A stretch of 64,000 nt of DNA from Phycicoccus sp. Soil802 (lineage in GTDB: Bacteria > Actinomycetota > Actinomycetes > Actinomycetales > Dermatophilaceae). Positions 19,632 to 28,562 of this stretch are shown piece after piece (position 1 is the first letter of the stretch; the number at the start of each line of letters is the position of its first letter). The DNA lies in the NCBI RefSeq assembly GCF_001429605.1, contig NZ_LMSS01000004.1, positions 62,001-126,000 on the forward strand, written 5' to 3'. The translations under genes and the position numbers were made by a program. A model generated the notes under the pieces. That model worked only from the letters and a program-made list of their open reading frames with translations, made no database searches and was not told the origin of the DNA.

Positions 19632-19645
19632 CGCGATGACCGGGC

Positions 19646-19651
19646 TAAGGT
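19646..19651 (+). promoter_or_regulatory. Candidate -10 of the hom-thrC-thrB operon
   Basis: TAAGGT lies in the 111-base lysA-hom gap. Transcription from here would give a leader of about 85 nt before hom, which itself has a GAGGAG ribosome site. The leader holds an 18-codon open frame starting at ATG 19656 and ending at 19712. It contains two Trp codons but no Thr or Met run, so a classical attenuation peptide is not supported. Confidence 0.35.
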
Positions 19652-19742
19652 CCGGATGGCGGAACAATGGCGTCCACGAAGTGGTCACCCGTCACGATGG
19701 TCCGGACCGTGAGACAGCCCCACGAGGGCGCGAGGAGCAGGT

Positions 19743-21110
19743 GTGAGTGAGAGCCAGCAGGTGACGGCGGGAGAGCCCCTGAGGGTGGCCCTGCTCGGGT
19801 GCGGGGTCGTCGGCTCGTCCGTGGCCCGGATGCTCACCGAGCACGCCGACGACCTCGCCGCACGGGTGGGCAGGCCCCTCGAGCTGATCGGCATCGCGGT
19901 GCGCCGGCCCGGCAAGGACCGCTCCGACCTGCCGGTCGACCCCGCCCTGTTCACCACCGATGCCGAGTCGATCATCACCCGGGCCGACATCGTCATCGAG
20001 GTCATCGGTGGCATCGAGCCGGCCCGCAGCCTGATCGAGCTCGCGATGAAGAGCGGCGCCTCCGTGGTGTCGGCCAACAAGGCGCTGCTCGCCGAGGCCG
20101 GTCCGGCGCTCTACGCCGAGGCCGCCGAGCACGGGGTCGACCTCTACTACGAGGCGGCCGTGGCCGGGGCGATCCCCATCCTGCGCCCGATCCGCGAGTC
20201 GCTCGCCGGCGACGAGGTGCGCAAGGTCATCGGGATCGTCAACGGCACCACCAACTACGTCCTCGACAAGATGGACACGACCGGCCAGGGCTTCGCCGAG
20301 GCGGTCGAGCAGGCCCAGGCGCTCGGCTACGCGGAGGCCGACCCGACCGCCGACGTCGAGGGCTTCGACGCCGCTGCCAAGGCCGCGATCCTCGCCTCCC
20401 TGGCGTTCCACACCCGGGTGTCGAGCGACCAGGTCTACCGCGAGGGCATCACCGAGGTGAGTGCCGCCGACGTGCAGGCCGCGCGCGAGATGGACTGTGT
20501 CGTCAAGCTGCTCGCCATCTGCGAGCGCACCGAGACGGTCGGTGCCGACGGCACGACGACGGCCGGGGTCAGCGTCCGCGTGCACCCGGCAATGATCCCG
20601 CGCTCGCACCCGCTCGGTGGCGTGCGTGACGCGTTCAACGCCGTCTTCGTCGAGGCCGACGCCGCGGGTCAGCTGATGTTCTACGGCAAGGGCGCGGGCG
20701 GCGACCCCACGGCCAGCGCGGTCCTCGGAGACGTCGTCGCGGTGGCCCGTCACCGGGTCGGTGGTGGTCGGGGGCACGGTGAGTCGGCCTACGCCGACCT
20801 GCCCGTCCTCGAGATGGGCCAGGCGCTGACGCGCTACCACATCAGCCTCGACGTGGCCGACCGTCCGGGCGTCCTGGCCCAGGTCGCGACGTCGTTCGCC
20901 GAGCACGGGGTGTCGATCGAGACGGTGCGCCAGCACATCATCGCCGCGGAGCCCGAGGGCCCGGACGGCGAGGTCGGCGAGACCCGTGCGAACCTCATCG
21001 TCGTGACCCACACCGCCCCCGACGCCGCGCTGTCCGCCACCGTCCAGGCCCTCGTGCGGCTCGACACCGTCCGCGAGGTCGTGTCCGTGATGCGGGTGGA
21101 GGGCGCCTGA
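19743..21110 (+). CDS. hom: Homoserine dehydrogenase
   Basis: This reduces aspartate semialdehyde to homoserine, the branch point to threonine and methionine. The 455-residue protein has an N-terminal NAD(P) fold ([16 protein letters not shown]), [25 protein letters not shown] and [16 protein letters not shown] with substrate-binding acidic residues. A C-terminal ACT domain follows from about residue 360 ([18 protein letters not shown]), so threonine feedback control is likely. The GTG at 19743 has GAGGAG 5 bases upstream. The stop shares a base with the thrC start (TGATG). Confidence 0.96.
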   Translation: MSESQQVTAGEPLRVALLGCGVVGSSVARMLTEHADDLAARVGRPLELIGIAVRRPGKDRSDLPVDPALFTTDAESIITRADIVIEVIGGIEPARSLIELAMKSGASVVSANKALLAEAGPALYAEAAEHGVDLYYEAAVAGAIPILRPIRESLAGDEVRKVIGIVNGTTNYVLDKMDTTGQGFAEAVEQAQALGYAEADPTADVEGFDAAAKAAILASLAFHTRVSSDQVYREGITEVSAADVQAAREMDCVVKLLAICERTETVGADGTTTAGVSVRVHPAMIPRSHPLGGVRDAFNAVFVEADAAGQLMFYGKGAGGDPTASAVLGDVVAVARHRVGGGRGHGESAYADLPVLEMGQALTRYHISLDVADRPGVLAQVATSFAEHGVSIETVRQHIIAAEPEGPDGEVGETRANLIVVTHTAPDAALSATVQALVRLDTVREVVSVMRVEGA

Positions 21111-22195
21111 TGGCCACCCTCTGGCGCGGCGTGATCCGTGAGTATGCCGACCGCCTCCCGATGCTCGCGGGTGCACCGGTGGTGACGCTCCAGGAGGGTG
21201 GCACCCCGTTGATCCCGGCAGCGCACCTGTCCGAGCTGACCGGGGCGGACGTCTTCGTGAAGTACGAGGGGCTCAACCCGACGGCGTCGTTCAAGGACCG
21301 CGGCATGACGGCGGCGATCTCGATGGCGGCCAGGAACGGTGCCAAGGCGGTGATCTGCGCGTCGACCGGCAACACCAGTGCCAGCGCCGCGGCATACGCC
21401 ACCAAGGCAGGCATGGCCTGCGCGGTCCTCGTCCCCGACGGCAAGATCGCCATGGGCAAGCTCAGCCAGGCCATCGCGCACGGCGCGACCCTCCTGCAGG
21501 TGGACGGCAACTTCGACGACTGCCTCACCCTGGCGCGCAAGCTCGCCGAGTCCTACCCGGTCGAGCTGGTCAACTCGGTCAACCCGGCCCGCATCGAGGG
21601 GCAGAAGACGGCCTCGTTCGAGGTCGTCGACGCGCTCGGTGACGCTCCTGACATCCACTGCCTCCCGGTCGGCAACGCCGGCAACATCACGGCCTACTGG
21701 AAGGGCTACCGCGAGTACCACCGCGGCAGCGAGCAGCCCGGTCCGGCGACGAAGCTCCCCCAGATGTGGGGCTTCCAGGCGGCCGGCGCGGCGCCGATCG
21801 TCCTCGGCCACCCGGTTGACGACCCCGACACCATCGCCACCGCCATCCGCATCGGCAACCCCGCCTCGTGGAAGCAGGCTGAGGCGGCCCGGGACGAGTC
21901 CGGTGGCCGCATCGAGTCCGTCACCGACGAGCAGATCCTCACCGCCCACCGCATCCTCAGCGCCCGCGAGGGCATCTTCGTCGAACCCGGCTCCGCGGCC
22001 TCGGTCGCGGGTCTGTTGCAGGCCGCAGAGGCGGGCCAGGTCCCGCGCGGCGCCACGATCGTGTGCACCGTCACCGGACACGGCCTGAAGGACCCGCAGT
22101 GGGCGCTGCGCAACGCCGACGGCTCCGACGTCACCCCGACGCGGGTCCAGGTCGACGCGTTCACGGCGGCGCAGGCGCTGGGTCTGCAGGACTGA
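21110..22195 (+). CDS. thrC: Threonine synthase
   Basis: This PLP-dependent enzyme converts O-phosphohomoserine to threonine. The 361-residue protein carries the PLP lysine in [12 protein letters not shown] near residue 60, the [16 protein letters not shown] phosphate-binding stretch and [16 protein letters not shown]. The length is that of the short, bacterial class II-like form. It is coupled to hom upstream and thrB downstream by one-base TGATG overlaps, giving the order hom-thrC-thrB typical of actinobacteria. Confidence 0.96.
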   Translation: MATLWRGVIREYADRLPMLAGAPVVTLQEGGTPLIPAAHLSELTGADVFVKYEGLNPTASFKDRGMTAAISMAARNGAKAVICASTGNTSASAAAYATKAGMACAVLVPDGKIAMGKLSQAIAHGATLLQVDGNFDDCLTLARKLAESYPVELVNSVNPARIEGQKTASFEVVDALGDAPDIHCLPVGNAGNITAYWKGYREYHRGSEQPGPATKLPQMWGFQAAGAAPIVLGHPVDDPDTIATAIRIGNPASWKQAEAARDESGGRIESVTDEQILTAHRILSAREGIFVEPGSAASVAGLLQAAEAGQVPRGATIVCTVTGHGLKDPQWALRNADGSDVTPTRVQVDAFTAAQALGLQD

Positions 22196-23142
22196 TGGCC
22201 GAGCTCGTCGTCGGCAGCTCCGTCACGGCGCGGGTGCCGGCCAGCAGCGCGAACCTCGGGCCGGGCTTCGACTCGGTCGGCCTCGCCCTCGGGCTCTGGG
22301 ACACCTGCGTCGCCACGGTCACCGAGGAGCCGGGCATCACGGTCGACGTCGAGGGGGAGGGGGCCGCAGACGTCCCGCGGGACGCCACCCACCTCGTCGT
22401 GCGCACCATGCTCCGAGCTTGGGACGAGCTCGGCGTCGCGCCGCCGCGCGGCCTGCACCTGAGCTGCGTCAACGAGGTGCCGCACGGCCGCGGCCTCGGC
22501 TCGTCGGCGACCGCGATCGTGACCGGAATCGTTGCGGCACAAGGACTTCACCAGGTATGCCGCGGGGTCACCGACGGTCCCGACCTCACCTTCGCCAACG
22601 ACCTCGCGGCCCGCCTCGAGGGGCACCCCGACAACTCGTCGGCCTCCGTCTATGGCGGGCTCACCCTCTCCTGGTCCGACTCGCCGGACGACGGGACGCG
22701 CACCCTGCGGCTCCGTCCACACCCCGACCTGCACGCGCTGGTCCTGGTGCCGGCGACCCAGCTCTCGACGGCCAAGGCCCGGTCGGTGCTGCCGACCCAG
22801 ATCCGGCACGGTGATGCCGCGCTGAACTCGGCCCGCGCCGCCCTGCTCGTGCAGGCGCTGACCAGCCACCCGGAACACCTGCTGGACGCGACCCGCGAGT
22901 GGCTCCACCAGGAGGCCCGACGCGACTCCTTCAGCGCGTCGATGGACCTCGTCGACAGGCTGCGCGGCGCCGGCCACGCGGCCGTGATCTCCGGGGCCGG
23001 GCCGTCGGTGCTGGTGCTCACCCGCGGTGACGCGTCAGCCGCCGTCAGGGCCCTGACGAGCAACGACTGGACGGTGCTGGACCCGGGCATCCCGGCGACC
23101 GGGGCGCAGCTCAGCGACCTGGTGCGCGGCGAGGACACGTGA
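22195..23142 (+). CDS. thrB: Homoserine kinase
   Basis: This GHMP-family kinase phosphorylates homoserine for ThrC. The 315 residues include the N-terminal ARVPASSANLGPGFDSVG motif, the ATP-loop GRGLGSSATAIVTGI near residues 97-111, and the C-terminal ISGAGPSVLVLT motif 3. The ATG at 22195 overlaps the thrC stop (TGATG); a longer upstream frame inside thrC was rejected. This is the last gene of the threonine operon and is followed by the rho promoter region. Confidence 0.96.
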   Translation: MAELVVGSSVTARVPASSANLGPGFDSVGLALGLWDTCVATVTEEPGITVDVEGEGAADVPRDATHLVVRTMLRAWDELGVAPPRGLHLSCVNEVPHGRGLGSSATAIVTGIVAAQGLHQVCRGVTDGPDLTFANDLAARLEGHPDNSSASVYGGLTLSWSDSPDDGTRTLRLRPHPDLHALVLVPATQLSTAKARSVLPTQIRHGDAALNSARAALLVQALTSHPEHLLDATREWLHQEARRDSFSASMDLVDRLRGAGHAAVISGAGPSVLVLTRGDASAAVRALTSNDWTVLDPGIPATGAQLSDLVRGEDT

Positions 23143-23163
23143 CGGCGATCTGGCCACAGTGGA

Positions 23164-23191
23164 CTGACCCAGCACCCAACGGTGTTACATT
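23164..23191 (+). promoter_or_regulatory. Candidate rho promoter
   Basis: CTGACC (23164-23169) and TACATT (23186-23191) are spaced by 16 bases in the 235-base thrB-rho gap. The resulting rho leader would be about 180 nt. I saw no strong terminator for thrB in this gap. Confidence 0.45.
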
Positions 23192-23377
23192 GTGAGCGCA
23201 CTCGCAGCCGATGCCTCCTCTTGCGCATCCAGCAGCGATCTGCACCCACCACATGTCGGCGGCCTCGGCGCTGCCACGCCTCGCTGTGCTGCATGTGGCT
23301 CCATTGGTCAGCACCTCTGACCCAAGCACCGGTCCGGGATCTGAACACCGGCCGCGAACGAGGGGGAAGGATCCTTC

Positions 23378-25474
23378 GTGACAGACACCACCACTCTCGA
23401 CACTGCGGGTACGCAGGACGAGAAGCCGCGTCGCTCCGGCGCGCTGGGCACCATGAAGGTGGCCGAGCTCCAGGGCTTGGCCGCGAGCATGGGCATCACC
23501 GGCACCGCCAAGATGCGCAAGGGTGACCTCGTCACCGCCATCAAGGACCGCCAGTCCGGAGCAGGGGCGCCCGCCCGCCGCAGCGCACCGCAGCAGGAGC
23601 GCCCGGCGCAGGCCGAGGCACCCGCCGCCACCGAGCCGCAGCAGTCCCGTGGCGACCGCCAGGACCGCGCCCAGCGTGCCGAGCGGGCTGACCGTGCGGT
23701 CCGCGAGCAGGTCGACCAGGCCGAGGGCCGGGCGGCGGAGGCTCGCGAGGCCGGCGCGGACGACGCGCGGCAGGACCGCGGCGACCGTCTGCAGGGTGAC
23801 CGCCAGAACCGCACCCGGGCCGACCGCCAGCAGGACCGCCAGGACCGGCAGGACCGGCAGGACCGGCAGCAGGGCGAGCGTTCGCTGCGCGACCAGCAGG
23901 ACCAGGCCGCGTCGGACCGGGACGACCGCCAGCAGGACCGCCAGCAGGACCGCCAGCAGGGCGACCGCCGCGAGCGCCAGAACCGCGACGAGCGCCAGCC
24001 GGACCGGCAGGACCGGCAGGACCGCCAGCAGGGCGACCGCCAGAACCGCGACGACCGTCCGCAGCACGACCGGGACGACCGCGATGACCGGGACGAGCGT
24101 GGCGGCCGCACCCAGGGCCAGGGCAACCACAGCGCCCAGGGCCAGCAGGGCGGCCAGAACCAGCAGGGTGGCCAGGGCGGTCAGGGCTACGACGACGACG
24201 GTGAGGGTCGTGGCGGACGCCGCCGCAACCGCAACCGCAACCGCAACCGCGACAAGAGGGGCCAGCGCGGCGACTACGGCAGCGACTACGAGAACGAGCC
24301 CATGGTCGAGGAGGACGACGTCCTCGTGCCGGTGGCCGGCATCCTCGACGTGCTCGACAACTACGCCTTCGTCCGCACCTCCGGCTACCTCCCGGGTCCG
24401 GGTGACGTCTACGTCCCCCTGGGCATGGTGAAGAAGAACGGCATGCGCAAGGGCGACGCCGTCACCGGCGCCGTCAAGGCCCAGCGCGAGGACGCCCAGC
24501 AGAACCAGCGGCAGAAGTTCAACGCGCTGGTCCGCCTCGACACCGTGAACGGCATGTCGCCCGACGACGCGCGCAAGCGGGTCGAGTTCGGCAAGCTCAC
24601 GCCGCTCTACCCGCAGCAGCGGCTGCGGCTCGAGACCGACCCCAGCATCCTGACCACCCGGGTCATCGACCTGGTCGCCCCGATCGGCAAGGGCCAGCGC
24701 GGCCTCATCGTCGCGCCCGCCAAGGCCGGCAAGACCATGGTCATGCAGGCCATCGCCAACGCGATCACGACGAACAACCCCGAGTGCCACCTCATGGTCG
24801 TCCTCGTGGACGAGCGGCCCGAAGAGGTCACCGACATGCAGCGGGCGGTCAAGGGTGAGGTCATCTCGTCGACCTTCGACCGTCCTGCCGAGGACCACAC
24901 CACGGTGGCCGAGCTGGCCATCGAGCGGGCCAAGCGCCTCGTCGAGATGGGGCACGACGTCGTGGTGCTGCTCGACTCGATCACCAAGCTGGGCCGCGCG
25001 TACAACCTCTCGGCCCCGGCGAGCGGCCGGATCCTGTCCGGTGGCGTCGACTCCGCGGCGCTCTACCCGCCCAAGAAGTTCTTCGGCGCGGCGCGCAACA
25101 TCGAGAACGGCGGCTCGCTCACGATCCTCGCGACCGCCCTCGTCGAGACCGGCTCGCGGATGGACGAGGTGATCTTCGAGGAGTTCAAGGGCACCGGCAA
25201 CATGGAGCTCAAGCTCGACCGTGGCCTGGCCAACCGCCGGATCTTCCCCGCGGTCGACATCAACAACTCGGGCACCCGCAAGGAGGAGATCCTCCTGTCG
25301 GGCGACGAGCTCAAGATCATGTGGAAGCTCCGCCGGGTGCTGGCCGCCCTCGACCAGCAGCAGGGCATCGAGCTGCTGATCGACCGGATCAAGAAGACCA
25401 AGAGCAACATCGAGTTCCTCATGCAGGTCCAGCAGAACTCCTCGATCCGCATCGACGACGAGGACAAGGACTGA
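23378..25474 (+). CDS. rho: Transcription termination factor Rho with long disordered N-terminal insertion
   Basis: Rho is the hexameric RNA helicase that ends transcription. The 698-residue protein has a SAP-like Rho-N domain (LGTMKVAELQGLAASMGI, residues 20-55). A charged insertion of roughly residues 60-305 rich in Gln, Asp and Arg follows. Next come the RNA-binding OB domain (VAGILDVLDNYAFVRTSGYL) and the ATPase core with Walker A APAKAGKT near residue 446, Walker B DVVVLLDSITKL and the Q-loop/R-loop region. E. coli Rho has 419 residues. The insertion is known in actinobacterial Rho and alters RNA preference. The GTG start has GAGGGGGAAGG just upstream. Confidence 0.96.
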   Translation: MTDTTTLDTAGTQDEKPRRSGALGTMKVAELQGLAASMGITGTAKMRKGDLVTAIKDRQSGAGAPARRSAPQQERPAQAEAPAATEPQQSRGDRQDRAQRAERADRAVREQVDQAEGRAAEAREAGADDARQDRGDRLQGDRQNRTRADRQQDRQDRQDRQDRQQGERSLRDQQDQAASDRDDRQQDRQQDRQQGDRRERQNRDERQPDRQDRQDRQQGDRQNRDDRPQHDRDDRDDRDERGGRTQGQGNHSAQGQQGGQNQQGGQGGQGYDDDGEGRGGRRRNRNRNRNRDKRGQRGDYGSDYENEPMVEEDDVLVPVAGILDVLDNYAFVRTSGYLPGPGDVYVPLGMVKKNGMRKGDAVTGAVKAQREDAQQNQRQKFNALVRLDTVNGMSPDDARKRVEFGKLTPLYPQQRLRLETDPSILTTRVIDLVAPIGKGQRGLIVAPAKAGKTMVMQAIANAITTNNPECHLMVVLVDERPEEVTDMQRAVKGEVISSTFDRPAEDHTTVAELAIERAKRLVEMGHDVVVLLDSITKLGRAYNLSAPASGRILSGGVDSAALYPPKKFFGAARNIENGGSLTILATALVETGSRMDEVIFEEFKGTGNMELKLDRGLANRRIFPAVDINNSGTRKEEILLSGDELKIMWKLRRVLAALDQQQGIELLIDRIKKTKSNIEFLMQVQQNSSIRIDDEDKD
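23640..24130 (+). repeat. Degenerate repeats encoding the Rho Asp-Arg-Gln region
   Basis: Short units based on GACCGCCAG, GACCGGCAG and CAGCAGGAC recur tens of times, encoding DRQ and QDR triplets. All changes I saw keep the reading frame. At 24220-24250 a further CGCAACCGCAAC run encodes RNRN. Confidence 0.9.
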
Positions 25475-25499
25475 CGTCCCACCCTGATCCGATCCGAGC

Positions 25500-25532
25500 G
25501 GGGGCCCGGCGCCGAACAGGTGCCGGGCCCCC
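25500..25532 (+). terminator. Terminator of rho
   Basis: A 14-bp GC stem (GGGGGCCCGGCGCC with GGTGCCGGGCCCCC, one wobble) around GAACA starts 26 bases after the rho stop. No U-tract follows. Confidence 0.75.
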
Positions 25533-25684
25533 GTCGTGTCGTCCGCCCTGTGGGACGACTGGCAGCGGGAGGTCCGTGGGTGTGCTGAGCAGTGCCGTCG
25601 GAGTGCCCGATGAGCGCGAAGAACGGGTCCCGAGCCCGTACATTTGGTCCAGGCTCATCCATTTGCATGACGAGAGGACTGGCA

Positions 25685-26068
25685 GTGACCGCGGCTGAGG
25701 GAATCCGAGTGCTCGTCGCCGACGACGACCCGGACATTCGCGACCTGGTGGAGTTCAAGCTCACCCAGGCCGGGTATGCCGTGGAGGCGGTGGGTGACGG
25801 CCTGAGCGCCTGGGAGGCGTTCCAGACGGAGCCACCGGCGCTGGTCATCCTCGACGTGATGATGCCCGGGCTCTCCGGGATCGACGTCCTGCGCAAGATC
25901 CGCGAGAGCGGCGCGGCCACGGTGCCGGTCCTGATGCTGAGCGCCAAGTCGCGCGACAGCGACGTGGACACCGGTTTCGCGGTGGGAGCCGACGACTACG
26001 TGATCAAGCCCTTCAGCCCCCGTGAGCTCCTGCACCGCGTCAACGGGATCCTGGCCCGCGTCAGGTGA
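25685..26068 (+). CDS. Single-domain response regulator, first gene of a kinase-polysaccharide synthase operon
   Basis: The 127-residue protein is a receiver domain with no output domain. RVLVADDDPDIRDLV carries the acidic pocket, VILDVMMPG the phosphoacceptor Asp near residue 57, LMLSAKSRD the switch Ser, and YVIKPFSPRELL the Lys. I chose the GTG at 25685 because AGAGG lies 7 bases upstream. An ATG at 25667 would add six residues. It overlaps the HEAT-repeat gene by four bases (GTGA), the first of three such overlaps linking this gene to a glycosyltransferase and a histidine kinase. Its partner kinase is most likely the fourth gene. Confidence 0.88.
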   Translation: MTAAEGIRVLVADDDPDIRDLVEFKLTQAGYAVEAVGDGLSAWEAFQTEPPALVILDVMMPGLSGIDVLRKIRESGAATVPVLMLSAKSRDSDVDTGFAVGADDYVIKPFSPRELLHRVNGILARVR

Positions 26069-27117
26069 GCGCCCGCGGCATTCTCTGGGGCTCCACCGCC
26101 CTGGTCCTGCTGGCGTGCCTGGTCCTCGTGCTGCTGATCGTCGCCACGAAGGTGACGCGCACGCTGCGTGACCGGCGGACCTCGGCCCTGGTCGCCCCCC
26201 ACCGAGCCGACCTGCTCGCCGTCGGCTCCGGCGAGGACGAGGACGGCACCCACCGTGACGCGCTGATCGCCGTGGAAGGACCGGCGCGTGAGGCGTTGGA
26301 CGACGCGCTGGTCGACCTGCTCGCCAAGGTGCGCGGCGTGCCCGCCGAGGAGCTCGCGGCGGTTCTCCTGGCCCACGGCGCCGTCGACCGGGCGCCCCAC
26401 GACCTCAAGCACCGGAGCACCGTCCGCCGGGCCCGCGCGGCCCACCTCCTCGGGCTCTGCCACGTGGGTGCGGCCCTGCCCCTGGTCGTCGACGCCCTGC
26501 GTGACCCCGCCGCGGAGGTGCGCGTCGCGGCGACCCGGGCCCTCGGCCTCCTCAGGGAGCCCAGCGCCGCACCCCCGCTCCTCGCCGCGGTCGGCGCGGA
26601 CCGCGCCGTCCCCGCCGGCCCGGCCGGCGACGCCTTGGAGCAGCTGGGAGTCGGCATCGCCGACGCGCTGCGCGACGGACTCCTGGCGACCAGCCCCACG
26701 ACCCGCACCGTCGCGGCATACCTCAGCGGTGAGGGGACCTTCACGCGGTCCATCGACCTGCTGCGGCTCTCGCTGAGGACCGACGAGGACCCGGTCGTCC
26801 GGGCCACGGCGGCCGTCGCCCTCGGACGGATGGGGCGCACCGCCGACGTCGCCGTGCTCCTGGAGGGCACGCAGACCCATCAGCCCATCGAGCTGCGGCG
26901 CGCCTGTGCGGCGGCACTGGGTGACCTCGGCGACCCGTCGGCCGTCGACGGGCTGCGTGCCCTGCTGGCCGACCCTGACCCGCGGATCGCCGAGATCGCC
27001 GCCACCTCGCTGCTCAGGCTGGGGCCGATCGGCCGCGCGGCGGTGGACGGCGCGCCCACGAACGCCTCGATCGAGAGCGCGCGGGCCGTGGCCCGGCTGC
27101 AGGGGAGCCTGTCGTGA
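26065..27117 (+). CDS. Membrane-anchored HEAT-repeat protein
   Basis: The 350-residue protein has one N-terminal membrane helix (STALVLLACLVLVLLIVA, residues 10-27). A basic flank then places the rest, an all-helical HEAT-repeat array, in the cytoplasm. Repeats are visible as ARAAHLLGLCHVGAALPLVV, VRVAATRALGLLREPSAAPP, VRATAAVALGRMGRTADV, ACAAALGDLGDPSAV and IAEIAATSLLRLG. HEAT arrays are protein-binding scaffolds and no enzyme motif is seen. Four-base GTGA overlaps join it to the receiver gene before and the glycosyltransferase gene after. I infer it is an adaptor between them. Confidence 0.85.
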   Translation: MSARGILWGSTALVLLACLVLVLLIVATKVTRTLRDRRTSALVAPHRADLLAVGSGEDEDGTHRDALIAVEGPAREALDDALVDLLAKVRGVPAEELAAVLLAHGAVDRAPHDLKHRSTVRRARAAHLLGLCHVGAALPLVVDALRDPAAEVRVAATRALGLLREPSAAPPLLAAVGADRAVPAGPAGDALEQLGVGIADALRDGLLATSPTTRTVAAYLSGEGTFTRSIDLLRLSLRTDEDPVVRATAAVALGRMGRTADVAVLLEGTQTHQPIELRRACAAALGDLGDPSAVDGLRALLADPDPRIAEIAATSLLRLGPIGRAAVDGAPTNASIESARAVARLQGSLS

Positions 27118-28562
27118 GCTGGGACGGCCTCGTCGACGGGCTGCGGTCGACCGTGGCGTGGCTCATGCACATCACGTCGACGCCGATCCTCATCTACTTC
27201 ACGGTCATCAACCTGTCCTACCTGGCGCTGATCGTGCTGGCCTTCGTCGACTTCCGGGCGCAGCACCGACGTCGAGAGGCGATCGTCGAGACCTTCGGCG
27301 GTGCGCTGACCCCCGGGGTGTCGCTCGTCGTGCCCGCCTACAACGAGGAGGCCGGGATCGTCACGGCCGTGCAGGCGCTGCTCTCCCTGCGCTACCCGCG
27401 GCACGAGGTCGTGGCGGTCGACGACGGCAGCACCGACGCGACCTTCGAGCGGCTGCGGGACGCCTTCGACCTCGTCCCCATCCCGCGCGAGATCCCGCAG
27501 GACGTGCCCACCCGAGCCCGGGTCATCGACGTGCACGTGCCTCGCGACGGCCGCACCCGGCTGATCGTCGTGCGCAAGGAGAACTCGGGGCGTTCAGAGG
27601 CCATCAACGTCGGGGTCAACGCCGCGACCGAGCCCTTGGTCACGATGGTGGACGCCGACTCCATCCTCGAGCCCGACGCGCTCCTGCGCGTCACCCAGCC
27701 GTTCGTCGACGACCCGAACCGGATGGTCGCGGCAGGTGGCGCGATCCGCCCCGTCAACGGGAGCCGGGTGGTGTCGGGCCGCATCGTCAAGGTCCAGATG
27801 CCCACGTCGTGGCTGGCCAGGATCCAGGTCGTCGAGTACCTGCGGGCGTTCCTGCTCGGGCGCACCGGGTGGGCCCGGTTCGGCGCCCTGATCCTGATCA
27901 GCGGGGCCTTCGGCATCTTCCGTCGCGACGTCATCGTCGAGGTGGGTGGGCTCGACCCCGACAGCATCGGCGAGGACTTCGAGCTGGTCCTGCGGATCCA
28001 CCGCAGACTGCGCGACGAGGACCGTGACTACCGCGTGGCATTCGTGCCCGAGCCGGTGCTGTGGACCGAGGTCCCCTCGACCACCTCGGTCCTGCGCAGC
28101 CAGCGCCGGCGCTGGCACCGGGGCCTGTGGGAGACCTTGTGGGCCTACCGCGGCATGCTCTTCCGGCGGCGCTACGGGCGGGTCGGGTTCGTCGCGCTGC
28201 CGTACTTCTGGATCTTCGAGCTGTTCGCGCCCCTGCTGGAGATGTTCGGCATCATCATCGTCCCGCTGGCCCTCGCCCTCGGGGTCGTGAACGTCCCCTA
28301 CGGCATCCTCTTCCTCGTGCTGGCCTACGGCCTGGCCGTCCTCGTGACGCTGTCGGCCATGGCTGCCGAGGAGTGGGCTTTTCACCGGCACGAGCGCTGG
28401 CGTGACCTGGGCCTGAGCCTCGCGGCCTCGGTCCTGGAGAACTTCGGCTACCGGCAGCTCACCGTGTGGTGGCGGCTGGAGGGCTGGTGGGCCAGCCTGC
28501 GGCGCAAGAAGCAGGTGTGGGGTGTCATGACCCGGACCGGCTTCGACGAGGCTGGCGGGTGA
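27114..28562 (+). CDS. Processive GT2 glycosyltransferase (PgaC/IcaA-like polysaccharide synthase)
   Basis: This 482-residue membrane enzyme has one N-terminal helix (ILIYFTVINLSYLALIVLAF). A cytosolic GT-A domain spans about residues 60-330 with the processive synthase residues DDGS (nucleotide), DAD (metal), EDFEL (acid) and QRRRW (acceptor). Three or four C-terminal helices follow (FWIFELFAPLLEMFGIIIV, ILFLVLAYGLAVLVTL). The family makes beta-linked exopolysaccharides such as poly-N-acetylglucosamine or hyaluronan-like chains. The sugar is not predictable here, and no deacetylase or export genes are adjacent. It is coupled by GTGA overlaps to the HEAT and kinase genes, suggesting post-translational control. 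Confidence 0.88.
   Translation: MSWDGLVDGLRSTVAWLMHITSTPILIYFTVINLSYLALIVLAFVDFRAQHRRREAIVETFGGALTPGVSLVVPAYNEEAGIVTAVQALLSLRYPRHEVVAVDDGSTDATFERLRDAFDLVPIPREIPQDVPTRARVIDVHVPRDGRTRLIVVRKENSGRSEAINVGVNAATEPLVTMVDADSILEPDALLRVTQPFVDDPNRMVAAGGAIRPVNGSRVVSGRIVKVQMPTSWLARIQVVEYLRAFLLGRTGWARFGALILISGAFGIFRRDVIVEVGGLDPDSIGEDFELVLRIHRRLRDEDRDYRVAFVPEPVLWTEVPSTTSVLRSQRRRWHRGLWETLWAYRGMLFRRRYGRVGFVALPYFWIFELFAPLLEMFGIIIVPLALALGVVNVPYGILFLVLAYGLAVLVTLSAMAAEEWAFHRHERWRDLGLSLAASVLENFGYRQLTVWWRLEGWWASLRRKKQVWGVMTRTGFDEAGG

Noticed and set aside
16497-19688. A 1063-codon open frame on the minus strand opposite argS and lysA
   Set aside because: This is a shadow of two well-conserved genes with no ribosome site or known motif of its own. 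Similar long antisense frames occur opposite the ABC ATPase, rho, hom, atpA and the subtilase and were left out for the same reason.
23640-24130. Regularly repeated short units that might suggest a CRISPR array
   Set aside because: The units are only 9-15 bases, have no spacers, stay in frame and encode the low-complexity region of Rho.
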